From Phormidesmis priestleyi (GTDB taxonomy: Bacteria; Cyanobacteriota; Cyanobacteriia; Phormidesmidales; Phormidesmidaceae), in the NCBI GenBank assembly GCA_003242115.1, contig QBMP01000220.1, positions 1 through 7,456 on the forward strand: a stretch of DNA of 7,456 nt, given 5' to 3'. The position numbers were made by a program, and so were the translations under genes. Of this stretch, positions 1 to 5,624 are shown one piece after another; position 1 is the stretch's first letter, and each line of letters starts with the position of its first letter. The notes below the pieces were generated by a model that saw only the letters and a list, made by a program, of their open reading frames with translations, was not told the origin of the DNA and made no database searches.

Positions 1-1
1 A

Positions 2-202
2 TACGAAACCGCCAAAAGCCGAGCCATTCCACCCCAGCCGCTGCACCTGCCCAAACTACCCGCCGCGCTGCCGCTCACCCTAGCCGCCGTCATCGCCATC
101 AGCTTTCTAGTCGCGGCCTCGATGTTCAGCATCTCGCTCACCGCCTATTCAAACTCAGTAGACCGCATAGACCGTACCCGCTCATTTATTCAAGTTGATT
201 AG
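2..202 (+). CDS. C-terminal end of a membrane protein (5' truncated by window edge)
   Basis: An open frame runs in from the left edge and stops with TAG at 200-202, giving the last 66 residues of a protein whose start is outside the window. The visible part has a Pro/Leu-rich stretch (PQPLHLPKLPAALPLT), one strongly hydrophobic segment of about 20 residues (LAAVIAISFLVAASMFSISL), then a polar tail ending in RSFIQVD. It would therefore be anchored by a helix close to its C-terminus. The next gene starts 4 bases after this stop, and codon choice (GCC, CGC, CTC, ACC) matches the two genes downstream, so the three are probably co-transcribed. Family not recognised. The role is presumably linked to the membrane ATPase two genes downstream, but that is inferred from position only. 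Confidence 0.7.
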   Translation, partial: YETAKSRAIPPQPLHLPKLPAALPLTLAAVIAISFLVAASMFSISLTAYSNSVDRIDRTRSFIQVD

Positions 203-206
203 CCCC

Positions 207-584
207 ATGTCAGCCCCCCAAATCCTGATCGAGAATCAAAACGCCCTTGGCCACAACGTCGAGCAAATCAGCCTCGACACCAACCGCGTCAATATTCACA
301 GTGAAACAACCTCACGACTCGCCAACGCGATCTCCATCTCCAGCCGTGGGTTGTGGGTCGATGTTTCGAGCTGGCTTGTTTACTGCGCTGCCGCCTTTTC
401 TGTTGCTAGCCTCGCCCTCGACATGGGAGCCGCGCCCTGGGCCGTCGCTCTCCTCTTCGGTGTGCCCCTGATTAGCTTGACCATACTTATCGGCGCTGTG
501 ATAGATCGCCGCCCTGCCCTGGCCCCTCACGGCATGATCAGATTTCTGCTTTTATTTATTGGAGCTGTGATCGCAGTCTCGTAA
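207..584 (+). CDS. Small three-helix membrane protein
   Basis: This encodes 125 residues. I chose the ATG at 207, 4 bases after the upstream stop; a TTG at 195 would add four residues but overlaps the upstream gene. The N-terminal 50 residues are polar and Asn/Ser/Thr-rich (about 10-45), so probably outside the bilayer. Three hydrophobic segments follow at roughly 54-72 (SWLVYCAAAFSVASLALDM), 77-99 and 110-125, the last reaching the C-terminus, with a charged IDRRPALAPHG loop between the second and third. The gene ends 2 bases before the ATPase start, so the two are very likely translated together and may form one membrane complex. No conserved family was recognised. It could be an accessory subunit of a DNA-export or virion-assembly channel; that rests only on gene order. 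Confidence 0.85.
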   Translation: MSAPQILIENQNALGHNVEQISLDTNRVNIHSETTSRLANAISISSRGLWVDVSSWLVYCAAAFSVASLALDMGAAPWAVALLFGVPLISLTILIGAVIDRRPALAPHGMIRFLLLFIGAVIAVS

Positions 585-586
585 CC

Positions 587-1813
587 ATGTATCTCTCTAC
601 CGAAGTCGCCGAACGCGAGCGTCAGGCCAATCAATCACGAGTTATCAGCCTGAGCACCTGGGCTCTGTCTATAGCTCTAGTCGGCCTCGCTATTTCACCC
701 GTCACCCGCAACAATCGCCCCACCAAAACAGCCCTACTGCTCAGCGCTGCCGCCCTCACAGCATCTAGCCAAGCGAGCGCCACCAACCTCGCCACCCATG
801 ACCGCGTATTGCAAGACTTCCGCGACATCAGCGACAACCAACGCCAGCAGCTCATTTATGAGGCCATGAAACCCGCCGACATCCTGAAGCCATCTGAAGT
901 CATCGCCGCGCCGCCCGCCCTGCTGACTCACAATATTAGCGCTGAGATCGCAGCGAACCTCAAAAGCACCGTTCTTCTCGGAGCCCCGCGCGCTGGCAAA
1001 GGCTACGCGCTAGCAAAAGCCCTCGAACTATTGCCCGATAACGTCGATCTCTGGCTCATTGACCCCAAAGACGATCCTAACGAGTCGCACTACTGGCCAC
1101 AGGTGCCAGTGACGCAGCGCGTTCGCTTCGACGTGACGACCCTCAACTCTGAAGCCGTAGACGACAAAGTAAGCGGCTTATTCGAGCGATTTCTACTCGC
1201 CAGCAGCAGCGCCGAGCGCCCGAAGCTGTTAGTCGTTGACGAATGCTCACCCGGCCTATCAAAAGGCATGACGCCAAAAGCCTACAAAGCATTCATGGGA
1301 AGGCTAGCCACTATTTGCAGCGTTGGCCCCAGCAAAGGAAAATTTGTCTGGATTATGGCGCAGGCCAGCACCGTTGAAGACCTAGCGATGACCAGCGGCA
1401 ACAAAGCCAGTTTCCGTCTAGCCGCAGTCGGGCACGCCCAGCAGACAGAGAAATCATGGTACAGCTCGCTAAAGCGCTCAATGCAGGTAGAGCCACCCGC
1501 CGATGCCCTCACCGGCTACATTCAAATGCTAGATAGCGAATGGGGATACTCACAGCCATTTCAACTCACACCCACCGATGCCCACCGCGCCAACGAGCCA
1601 GAATTTGGCCCTGAGTCTCAAGCTGTGCTCGAATATTTTCAGCAACATCACCCCGATAACCCGCGCACCCTACGCCAGCTTACGCAAGCTGGCTTTGCCC
1701 GAAAGATTGGGCTCACATCGCAGCCCGCAATGAGAGCTGCGATCGCACCGCTGGCGTCAGCAGAATTGATAGCAGAAGACGACGGCGGCAACTTTTTATT
1801 AGCCCCCTCATAA
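587..1813 (+). CDS. Membrane-anchored P-loop ATPase, FtsK/HerA/coupling-protein-like, with C-terminal winged helix
   Basis: This 408-residue protein probably moves DNA (or protein) through a membrane using ATP. Two short hydrophobic segments near the N-terminus (about 25-40 and 47-64) suggest a membrane hairpin. The Walker A motif is GAPRAGKG at 132-139, followed by LWLIDPKDD (155-163), reminiscent of the IDPK segment after the P-loop in FtsK/HerA-type pumps. Walker B is KLLVVDE at 213-219. A strand ending in a polar residue, KFVWIMAQAS (252-261), fits the sensor-like Gln of that superfamily. The last 60 residues (about 345-405) look like a winged helix: helix VLEYFQQHH, a helix-turn-helix around TLRQLTQAGFARKIGLT, then AELIAEDDGGNFLL as the wing. 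At 408 residues it is far shorter than FtsK and nearer to small plasmid or viral packaging ATPases. The ATG lies 2 bases after the preceding stop. The ATPase call is secure. DNA as the substrate, and whether the process is conjugation or packaging, are inferred. Confidence 0.88.
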   Translation: MYLSTEVAERERQANQSRVISLSTWALSIALVGLAISPVTRNNRPTKTALLLSAAALTASSQASATNLATHDRVLQDFRDISDNQRQQLIYEAMKPADILKPSEVIAAPPALLTHNISAEIAANLKSTVLLGAPRAGKGYALAKALELLPDNVDLWLIDPKDDPNESHYWPQVPVTQRVRFDVTTLNSEAVDDKVSGLFERFLLASSSAERPKLLVVDECSPGLSKGMTPKAYKAFMGRLATICSVGPSKGKFVWIMAQASTVEDLAMTSGNKASFRLAAVGHAQQTEKSWYSSLKRSMQVEPPADALTGYIQMLDSEWGYSQPFQLTPTDAHRANEPEFGPESQAVLEYFQQHHPDNPRTLRQLTQAGFARKIGLTSQPAMRAAIAPLASAELIAEDDGGNFLLAPS

Positions 1814-1828
1814 CCCCTTTTTTGAGGG
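1805..1828. repeat. Short inverted repeat at the convergent gene junction
   Basis: CCCTCA (1805-1810) and TGAGGG (1823-1828) are perfect reverse complements around a 12-base loop containing a run of six T. They overlap the end of the ATPase gene, which faces the - strand operon end to end. The position suits a bidirectional terminator, but no U-run follows the stem on either strand and the stem is short, so the function is uncertain. Confidence 0.3.
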
Positions 1829-1984
1829 TAAAAAATGCCTGCAACAATCACAACAAAACAGCCTGAAACCCTTTCTTTTTATCGCTTCAACCGCCTTCAC
1901 CATAAGTCACAACACCCCCTCAACCGTTGCGGGCATTACAACGAACTATCAACCTCGCCCACAACGACGGCGACACGAGGATTT

Positions 1985-2320
1985 TCAATCCACGGCTCTA
2001 GCGTTCCGCTCTTTCAGCCGTTCTGTGAGGACTTCGAGCGAGCCTGAGAAGCGCTCAAACTGGCGCTCTAATTTATCTAGCCGCTGATCAGCTTCTTGGC
2101 TCAAATGCGTTGTATTGATTTTGAGCTGATCCAAGTCGCGTTGAATATGGCCAAAGTCGCGCTGCGCAGCATATGCCTTCAGCTCTTTATCGACGTATTT
2201 CTGCTTCTCCTCATGGGCGATCCGCTGGAGTTCGCGCCGATGAGCCCACAGAGCCAGTGACGCTGAGCCGAGTGCGATCGCTGTCGATATGCTTTTGTCC
2301 AGTCCTTCCGGGATGGCCAT
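1985..2320 (-). CDS. Small protein with one N-terminal membrane helix and a coiled coil
   Basis: This encodes 111 residues and is the last gene of the - strand run. I chose the ATG at 2320, 5 bases after the preceding stop (2326-2328, in the run TAATAATAATG). A TTG at 2353 would add 11 residues but overlaps the upstream gene. Residues about 9-27 (KSISTAIALGSASLALWAH) form one moderately hydrophobic helix; the remaining 84 are highly charged with heptad-like spacing of Leu/Ile (QRDLDQLKI, DQRLDKLERQFERFSGSLEVL), so a coiled coil is expected. The layout, a membrane anchor plus a coiled stalk, resembles phage holin-like, spanin-like or lysis-accessory proteins, and also many unrelated small membrane proteins. 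Its place at the end of a structural-looking operon is compatible with a release or anchoring role, but no family is recognised. Confidence 0.8.
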   Translation of the reverse strand: MAIPEGLDKSISTAIALGSASLALWAHRRELQRIAHEEKQKYVDKELKAYAAQRDFGHIQRDLDQLKINTTHLSQEADQRLDKLERQFERFSGSLEVLTERLKERNARAVD

Positions 2321-2325
2321 TATTA

Positions 2326-2724
2326 TTACTGTGCTGGGGTGCGTTGTGCCCAAATCTCTAGACGATAGTCTTTAAGCCAAACTTGCGGCCAAAACTCAAA
2401 ATAAAAGTTGAACCCATCACCATCAAACTTGAAGAATCCATCATCCAGATAGATCCGCCTAACCTGCGAGTTAGCGTCACCAGTAGGAAGCCCTCGGAGT
2501 ACCTGTGCTAATACACCAGCCCTGATCCAGTCGTTGCGGCTGCCAATCTGGCTAGAAACACGAACTAAAAGCGACACAGCACCGGAAAACTGTAGAGGTA
2601 CCCTTCGAGCTGTCGGGAAGAATGTCAGATAGTCTTCAACCTTTGCCATATCCGCGCCCACCGTAGCAGGGAATAGCGGCCCCCAAAGTGGACGCGGATA
2701 TAGTAATCGACTGTTACGCCTCAT
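2326..2724 (-). CDS. Hypothetical beta-rich 132-residue operon protein
   Basis: The ATG at 2722-2724 directly abuts the TAG of the upstream gene (TAGATG), so translation is likely coupled; an internal Met at residue 26 (MAKVEDYL) is an alternative start. The first 24 residues are basic and Pro-rich (MRRNSRLLYPRPLWGPL). The body alternates hydrophobic and polar residues as in beta strands, with an aromatic-rich C-terminal part (DDGFFKFDGDGFNFYFEFW, about 94-112, then VWLKDYRLEIWAQ). There is no membrane segment, signal peptide or catalytic motif. Size, aromatic beta content and position among other small soluble proteins suit a minor structural component such as a capsid or adaptor protein, but this is inference. 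Family not recognised. Confidence 0.8.
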   Translation of the reverse strand: MRRNSRLLYPRPLWGPLFPATVGADMAKVEDYLTFFPTARRVPLQFSGAVSLLVRVSSQIGSRNDWIRAGVLAQVLRGLPTGDANSQVRRIYLDDGFFKFDGDGFNFYFEFWPQVWLKDYRLEIWAQRTPAQ

Positions 2725-3135
2725 CTAGATGTAGACGCGACGGCGCGGGATGTAAGCATCAACAATTTTTATTTTGAAAATCTGGCCAGCCAAACCAGGC
2801 GGGGTAATGCTTACGTTCAAAACGCCTAACATCGCCTTTTCAACGGAGTCAGGATCGCAATAAACTTTCATCGTGCGGGTTTTCGTTGACTGCGCAGCAT
2901 TCGTAACAATGGTGTCAGTAGCCAACACAAGCACAATTTTAGGCAACGCTTTACGCACCTCTTCCGGCGTTCTGACAGGCTTAGAGCGGTTCAGAATAGT
3001 GCTATCAACGGTACGCTCAGTCAACAGCTTGACATTTAGTTTCGATTTTAGAGCGTTGTAAATATACTCAGCCCCGCTAAATACATAATCAGTTCCGCCG
3101 ACTTTAGCGAAATACTTGTTTCGTTTTGTTCCCAT
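2725..3135 (-). CDS. Hypothetical basic 136-residue operon protein
   Basis: This protein starts with ATG at 3133-3135 and runs to a TAG that abuts the next ATG. It is basic at both ends: MGTKRNKYFAKVGG at the start and DAYIPRRRVYI at the end. The middle has a helix-like stretch (PEEVRKALPK, about 57-66) followed by the strand IVLVLATD (67-74), and the C-terminal third alternates in beta fashion (KVYCDPD, LGVLNVSITPPG, IFKIKIVDAYI). No membrane segment, signal peptide or catalytic motif is visible. It is separated from the upstream 75-residue gene by an 83-base spacer holding structured repeats, so its expression relative to that gene could be tuned there. A basic beta-rich protein of this size could bind nucleic acid or be a structural subunit, but I do not recognise it. 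Confidence 0.82.
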   Translation of the reverse strand: MGTKRNKYFAKVGGTDYVFSGAEYIYNALKSKLNVKLLTERTVDSTILNRSKPVRTPEEVRKALPKIVLVLATDTIVTNAAQSTKTRTMKVYCDPDSVEKAMLGVLNVSITPPGLAGQIFKIKIVDAYIPRRRVYI

Positions 3136-3166
3136 GATTTTTTCAAAGAGTGTTGATTAGTCAAAG

Positions 3167-3250
3167 CTGATTAAATCTAGGCGACTGAGTACATCGCCTG
3201 CATTGAATCTGATTAAATCTAGGTTAGATACTCAGTCGCCTGCATAGAAG
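3167..3250. repeat. 42-bp imperfect tandem duplication
   Basis: Two adjoining 42-base units (3167-3208 and 3209-3250) share CTGATTAAATCTAGG (3167-3181 and 3209-3223) and TCGCCTGCAT (3194-3203 and 3236-3245) at the same offset, while the 12 bases between those blocks differ. The second unit contains the last codons and stop of the 75-residue gene. The first unit therefore looks like a duplicated copy of the gene end: on the - strand it reads ATGCAGGCGA to CCTAG again. Confidence 0.85.
3179..3241. repeat. 13-bp perfect inverted repeat with competing shorter stem
   Basis: AGGCGACTGAGTA (3179-3191) is the exact reverse complement of TACTCAGTCGCCT (3229-3241), with 37 bases between. The first six bases (AGGCGA, 3179-3184) can instead pair with the nearby TCGCCT at 3194-3199, so a long and a short hairpin exclude each other. 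It sits at the end of the 75-residue gene and upstream of the 136-residue gene. No U-run follows on either strand, so a classical terminator is not supported. An mRNA-stabilising or attenuating structure is possible. Confidence 0.7.
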
Positions 3251-3446
3251 CCTTGCCGCCAACATAGGAGAACTTTCCGGGCAAACTAGCCTGAATGCTG
3301 ATGCCGTTGTTCTCAACGTCAAATTGAATTGCAACGCGATTTTCAGGATTTTCTGTTACGGCGGCTTCGGCAACCTGTAAAGCTGATGCGATTTCAACCA
3401 TTTGGCCTTCGAGGGTAGTAGACGTAGTGACGATAGCTGCTGCCAT
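3219..3446 (-). CDS. Small soluble 75-residue operon protein
   Basis: The ATG at 3444-3446 is preceded by GGA about 8 bases upstream, a weak Shine-Dalgarno. Longer frames reaching to 3689 have no supporting start and would run through the inverted repeat and the opposing gene. The protein has an Ala/Glu-rich amphipathic helix (TLEGQMVEIASALQVAEAAV, about 11-30) followed by beta-like alternation (RVAIQFDVENNGISIQASL, about 37-55) and a Gly/Ser-rich end. It has no membrane segment or cysteine. The helix-plus-strands plan loosely recalls the 113-residue protein that opens the operon (helix around TAESLLAAIVLKAKSAL, then strands), and a small abundant particle subunit is conceivable; the similarity is by eye and unproven. 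Its last codons lie in the 42-bp duplication. Family not recognised. Confidence 0.75.
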   Translation of the reverse strand: MAAAIVTTSTTLEGQMVEIASALQVAEAAVTENPENRVAIQFDVENNGISIQASLPGKFSYVGGKASMQATEYLT

Positions 3447-3476
3447 TTTTATTTCCAAATTTGAGATACGTTTTAG

Positions 3477-3524
3477 CAAACTTACAGTTCCCAAAGCGAA
3501 GGATTTTAGGGCACTGTAAGTTTG
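3477..3524. repeat. 12-bp perfect inverted repeat between divergent genes
   Basis: CAAACTTACAGT (3477-3488) and ACTGTAAGTTTG (3513-3524) are exact reverse complements with a 24-base spacer. Beyond one mismatch the stem continues with CCC (3490-3492) against GGG (3509-3511). It lies 31 bases upstream of the 75-residue gene's start and about 110 bases upstream of the opposite-facing helix-turn-helix gene. Neither strand has a U-run after the stem, so an operator or RNA processing site fits better than a terminator. Confidence 0.75.
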
Positions 3525-3636
3525 GTTTCGATTGGTCGGTATTAGAGCCGAACATTTTTTCATGAAAGCTATCAGAAAGTTTATTTTGCAAGAGCGCGGG
3601 CGAGTTTGGTCGCGACAGCAAGCTGAGGATAGGGGG

Positions 3637-3768
3637 ATGAAAATATACTCAGTTAAAGAGTATGCAGCCAAGATAAAATACTCTATCAATCACACCGCAA
3701 AACTAGCAAAGTGTGGACGGATTGAAGCTTTCAAAGTCGGAGGGCAGTGGCGAATTGTAGATTACTAA
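3637..3768 (+). CDS. Excisionase-type helix-turn-helix DNA-binding protein
   Basis: A 43-residue protein consisting of almost nothing but a winged helix-turn-helix of the excisionase/MerR-like kind: MKIYSVKEYAAKI (first helix), NHTAKLAKCGRIEAF (recognition helix and turn) and FKVGGQWRIV, the wing signature of this family. Such proteins bend DNA for excision by tyrosine recombinases or act as small repressors. I chose the ATG at 3637 because GAGG sits 8 bases upstream and the conserved domain begins there. The ATG at 3562 (68 residues) and a TTG at 3532 have no Shine-Dalgarno and add a basic, non-conserved extension. It is the only + strand gene within the - strand operon and its end overlaps the fibre gene's end by 4 bases, so transcription from each side is antisense to the other. 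It could regulate the operon through the nearby inverted repeat, or direct excision. Confidence 0.75.
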   Translation: MKIYSVKEYAAKIKYSINHTAKLAKCGRIEAFKVGGQWRIVDY

Positions 3769-5624
3769 AGGGGCTTTGCCCAAACTGCAATTTCGCTTAG
3801 ATGCCCTTGGAATTTTTGGATATAAGTGGCTTTGACGGAAACATCTCTAAGATTTCCCTGCCCCGCCCCTTTCGTGATTTTTGGAGTGGCATTAGGATTC
3901 AGAAACGCCGGATCTATCAACGTTTTGACATAGTTCAGGATTTTGAAGCCTTCAGGCTCAGAAAAGGCATTCAAAATCACTTTAGAGTTATTTTTCAAAG
4001 TATACGTAAACTGAATATTTCCCTTCCGATATTCTGGAAAGCTGAATTGAGTTTGATGCGTGATGACAGAGCGCGGATGAGGAACACAGAACGACCACTT
4101 GCTCTGGCCTCCTTCAACATCTCGCCAAGAAACTACAAGCTGAGGAACATTCCCGGCCCTGGTCTCAAAATGCATTGGTAAGGCTGCATTTCCGCCATCA
4201 TCAGGCTTGCAGCGAGTGTTTTCATGGATTTTTTCAACCGCTTTCGCGATCGCCGCGATACCACTAAACACGCCTTCAAGCCCTTGCCCGTCAAACTCAG
4301 CTAGCGCTAACTCACCTTCAACTGGTTCGCAGGGCGTTAGATCGATGGAGCCAGCAGCAGCGCCAAAAAGTTTTGACTTAATATCTTCTAACGCCTGACG
4401 GATCTCTTCCATAAATCGCTCTAAAATTTGGACTCTAAAATCTAGCTGGGCGATCCGCCTAGTGTTTTCTATCGCCCGTGACAGCGCATTATTTGCAATC
4501 CCTAGCGCTCTCGATGCTAGGCTGTACGCTGAGTTAGCCTTAGCTAGTGCTTGGCTAGCTAGGCTATATGCTGAGTTAGCTTTAGCTAGTGCTTGGCTAG
4601 CTAGGCTATATGCTGACCTAGCTTTATCTAGTGCTTGGCTAGCTAGGTTGTATGCTGACGTAGCTTTAGCTAGTGCTTGGCTAGCTAGACTGTATGCCGC
4701 TGTAGCCTTGTCAAATGCAGCTTGAGCAAGCGCTAAAGCTCTAGCCACGAGCCGCTGTAGCTGATTAACTTTCGCCTCAAGCAACAATACCCGTGATGTT
4801 AAGGCTACTAAGCGCCTGAGTAGAGATAACAGGGTTTGCCTAACGATTGCCATTTGGGCAACTAGGCTAGCCACTGTGCGAACTAGACCAAGCAGCGTGG
4901 CGCGAATAATTGCGATTTGTGCAATTAATACAGCCACTGTCCGCACTAGGCCATAAACGACCACTGACAACGCCGCTAACAGCACTTCGAGCGCAATCAC
5001 TTGAGCCTGTATGATTGTGCGCCATCTTTCTAACGCTTTCACTCTTGCTTGCAGTTCAGAGATAAGCGCTTGGATAGCTTGAACGGCTTGCTCTAACGTC
5101 ACTACGCGCCCTAATAATGCTGTGATGCGATCGCGCAGATCTATCAACTTCCGATCAATAACTCTAATAGCTGATTCAACTACGTCAAGCCGTGACAACG
5201 CCTCTCTAGCGCGGCGATCAACCGACTGGATAGCTCTAAGTACAATGTCAAAAGTGCGCTCAACAACATCGACGCGAGCCTCTAAAGCTGCGAATCTTTG
5301 CCGATTTACGTATTGCCTAAGCTCATTAGCGATAATTTCATAAGCCCTGTATGCGATCTCAACCAAATTCAAGGCTCTCCCCGCCTTGCTGTCAGCCACG
5401 CCCGCTACAGAGCTTGCTAAATCGGCGATAGATTTAGCAAGCTCTGCCAATGCCTTGGCCGCTTCAGCTACGCGCTTCACAGTGTCTAGCCCTGTGTTGA
5501 GCCGTGATAACGAATTATTTATCGGCTGGCGCTCGCTCGCTAGCATATAGCGTTGATCCAGCCCCGCCACTTCCTGCCGCAGCCGCTGAATTTCGCCCCG
5601 CAGCGCGTCACATTCAGCCGTCAT
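3765..5624 (-). CDS. Long coiled-coil fibre-like protein with 14- and 21-residue repeats and a C-terminal globular domain
   Basis: This is the largest protein in the window at 619 residues. Residues 1-420 are almost entirely heptad-patterned helix. A charged N-terminal coil (1-200) leads to a very hydrophobic Val/Ile/Leu stretch (about 203-285), which contains two 21-residue repeats starting GLVRTVA at 225 and 246. Five 14-residue Ala-rich repeats of the form AYSLASQALAKANS then span 310-379 (a sixth, diverged, at 296-309). A final coil at 385-420 ends the rod. Residues 430-619 look globular and beta-rich, with Cys at 432, 472 and 513 and strands such as PQLVVSWRDVEGGQSKWSFC. No signal peptide is visible; residues 209-227 could span a membrane, but the regular Arg spacing argues for a hydrophobic coil core. 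A rod with a C-terminal knob is typical of phage fibres, spikes and adhesins. The ATG overlaps the upstream stop by 4 bases (ATGA), so translation is coupled. Function is inferred from architecture only. Confidence 0.88.
   Translation of the reverse strand: MTAECDALRGEIQRLRQEVAGLDQRYMLASERQPINNSLSRLNTGLDTVKRVAEAAKALAELAKSIADLASSVAGVADSKAGRALNLVEIAYRAYEIIANELRQYVNRQRFAALEARVDVVERTFDIVLRAIQSVDRRAREALSRLDVVESAIRVIDRKLIDLRDRITALLGRVVTLEQAVQAIQALISELQARVKALERWRTIIQAQVIALEVLLAALSVVVYGLVRTVAVLIAQIAIIRATLLGLVRTVASLVAQMAIVRQTLLSLLRRLVALTSRVLLLEAKVNQLQRLVARALALAQAAFDKATAAYSLASQALAKATSAYNLASQALDKARSAYSLASQALAKANSAYSLASQALAKANSAYSLASRALGIANNALSRAIENTRRIAQLDFRVQILERFMEEIRQALEDIKSKLFGAAAGSIDLTPCEPVEGELALAEFDGQGLEGVFSGIAAIAKAVEKIHENTRCKPDDGGNAALPMHFETRAGNVPQLVVSWRDVEGGQSKWSFCVPHPRSVITHQTQFSFPEYRKGNIQFTYTLKNNSKVILNAFSEPEGFKILNYVKTLIDPAFLNPNATPKITKGAGQGNLRDVSVKATYIQKFQGHLSEIAVWAKPL
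4488..4697. repeat. Five 42-bp tandem repeats coding for 14-residue coiled-coil units
   Basis: Near-identical 42-base units encode residues 310-379 of the fibre-like protein. The central three units are almost identical in DNA (for example GCTTGGCTAGCTAGGCTATA recurs at both 4550 and 4592), and the outer ones diverge. Two exact heptads per unit let the array gain or lose copies without shifting frame or coil register, so rod length could vary between relatives. Confidence 0.92.
4827..4952. repeat. Two 63-bp diverged tandem repeats coding for 21-residue units
   Basis: Residues 225-245 and 246-266 of the fibre-like protein align without gaps (GLVRTVAVLIAQ against GLVRTVASLVAQ, both ending in R-TLL), three heptads each. 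The DNA is more diverged than in the 42-bp array, so this duplication looks older. Confidence 0.8.

Noticed and set aside
1835..2047. Small + strand ORF of 70 codons with GAGGG six bases before its ATG
   Set aside because: The ribosome-site match is decent, but the product is low-complexity, rich in Ser, Thr and His with no recognisable fold. Its 3' third overlaps the better-supported coiled-coil gene on the - strand, and the GAGGG is part of the junction inverted repeat. It could be tested by ribosome profiling.
3167..3250. Diversity-generating retroelement template/variable repeat pair
   Set aside because: The duplicated units differ, but not by substitutions at adenines. No reverse transcriptase is present, and the copies are adjoining and not separated as template and variable repeats are.
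3477..3524. Intrinsic terminator at the 12-bp inverted repeat
   Set aside because: The stem is strong, but neither strand has a U-run directly after it, so an operator or processing structure is more likely.
3447..3689. N-terminal extension of the 75-residue protein to 156 residues
   Set aside because: The extension runs antisense through the helix-turn-helix gene and the 12-bp inverted repeat, and is Cys/Arg/Ser-rich without structure. The ATG at 3446 has a weak ribosome site and begins the part that looks like a folded protein.
4488..4697. CRISPR array suggested by regular DNA repeats
   Set aside because: The 42-bp units adjoin with no unique spacers, and they are in frame within a long open reading frame as coiled-coil repeats.
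4462..4725. + strand ORF of 87 codons with repeats of ARLYAELALASAW type
   Set aside because: This is the complement of the 42-bp repeat array of the fibre gene; a repeat length divisible by three keeps other frames open too. It has no independent support as a gene.
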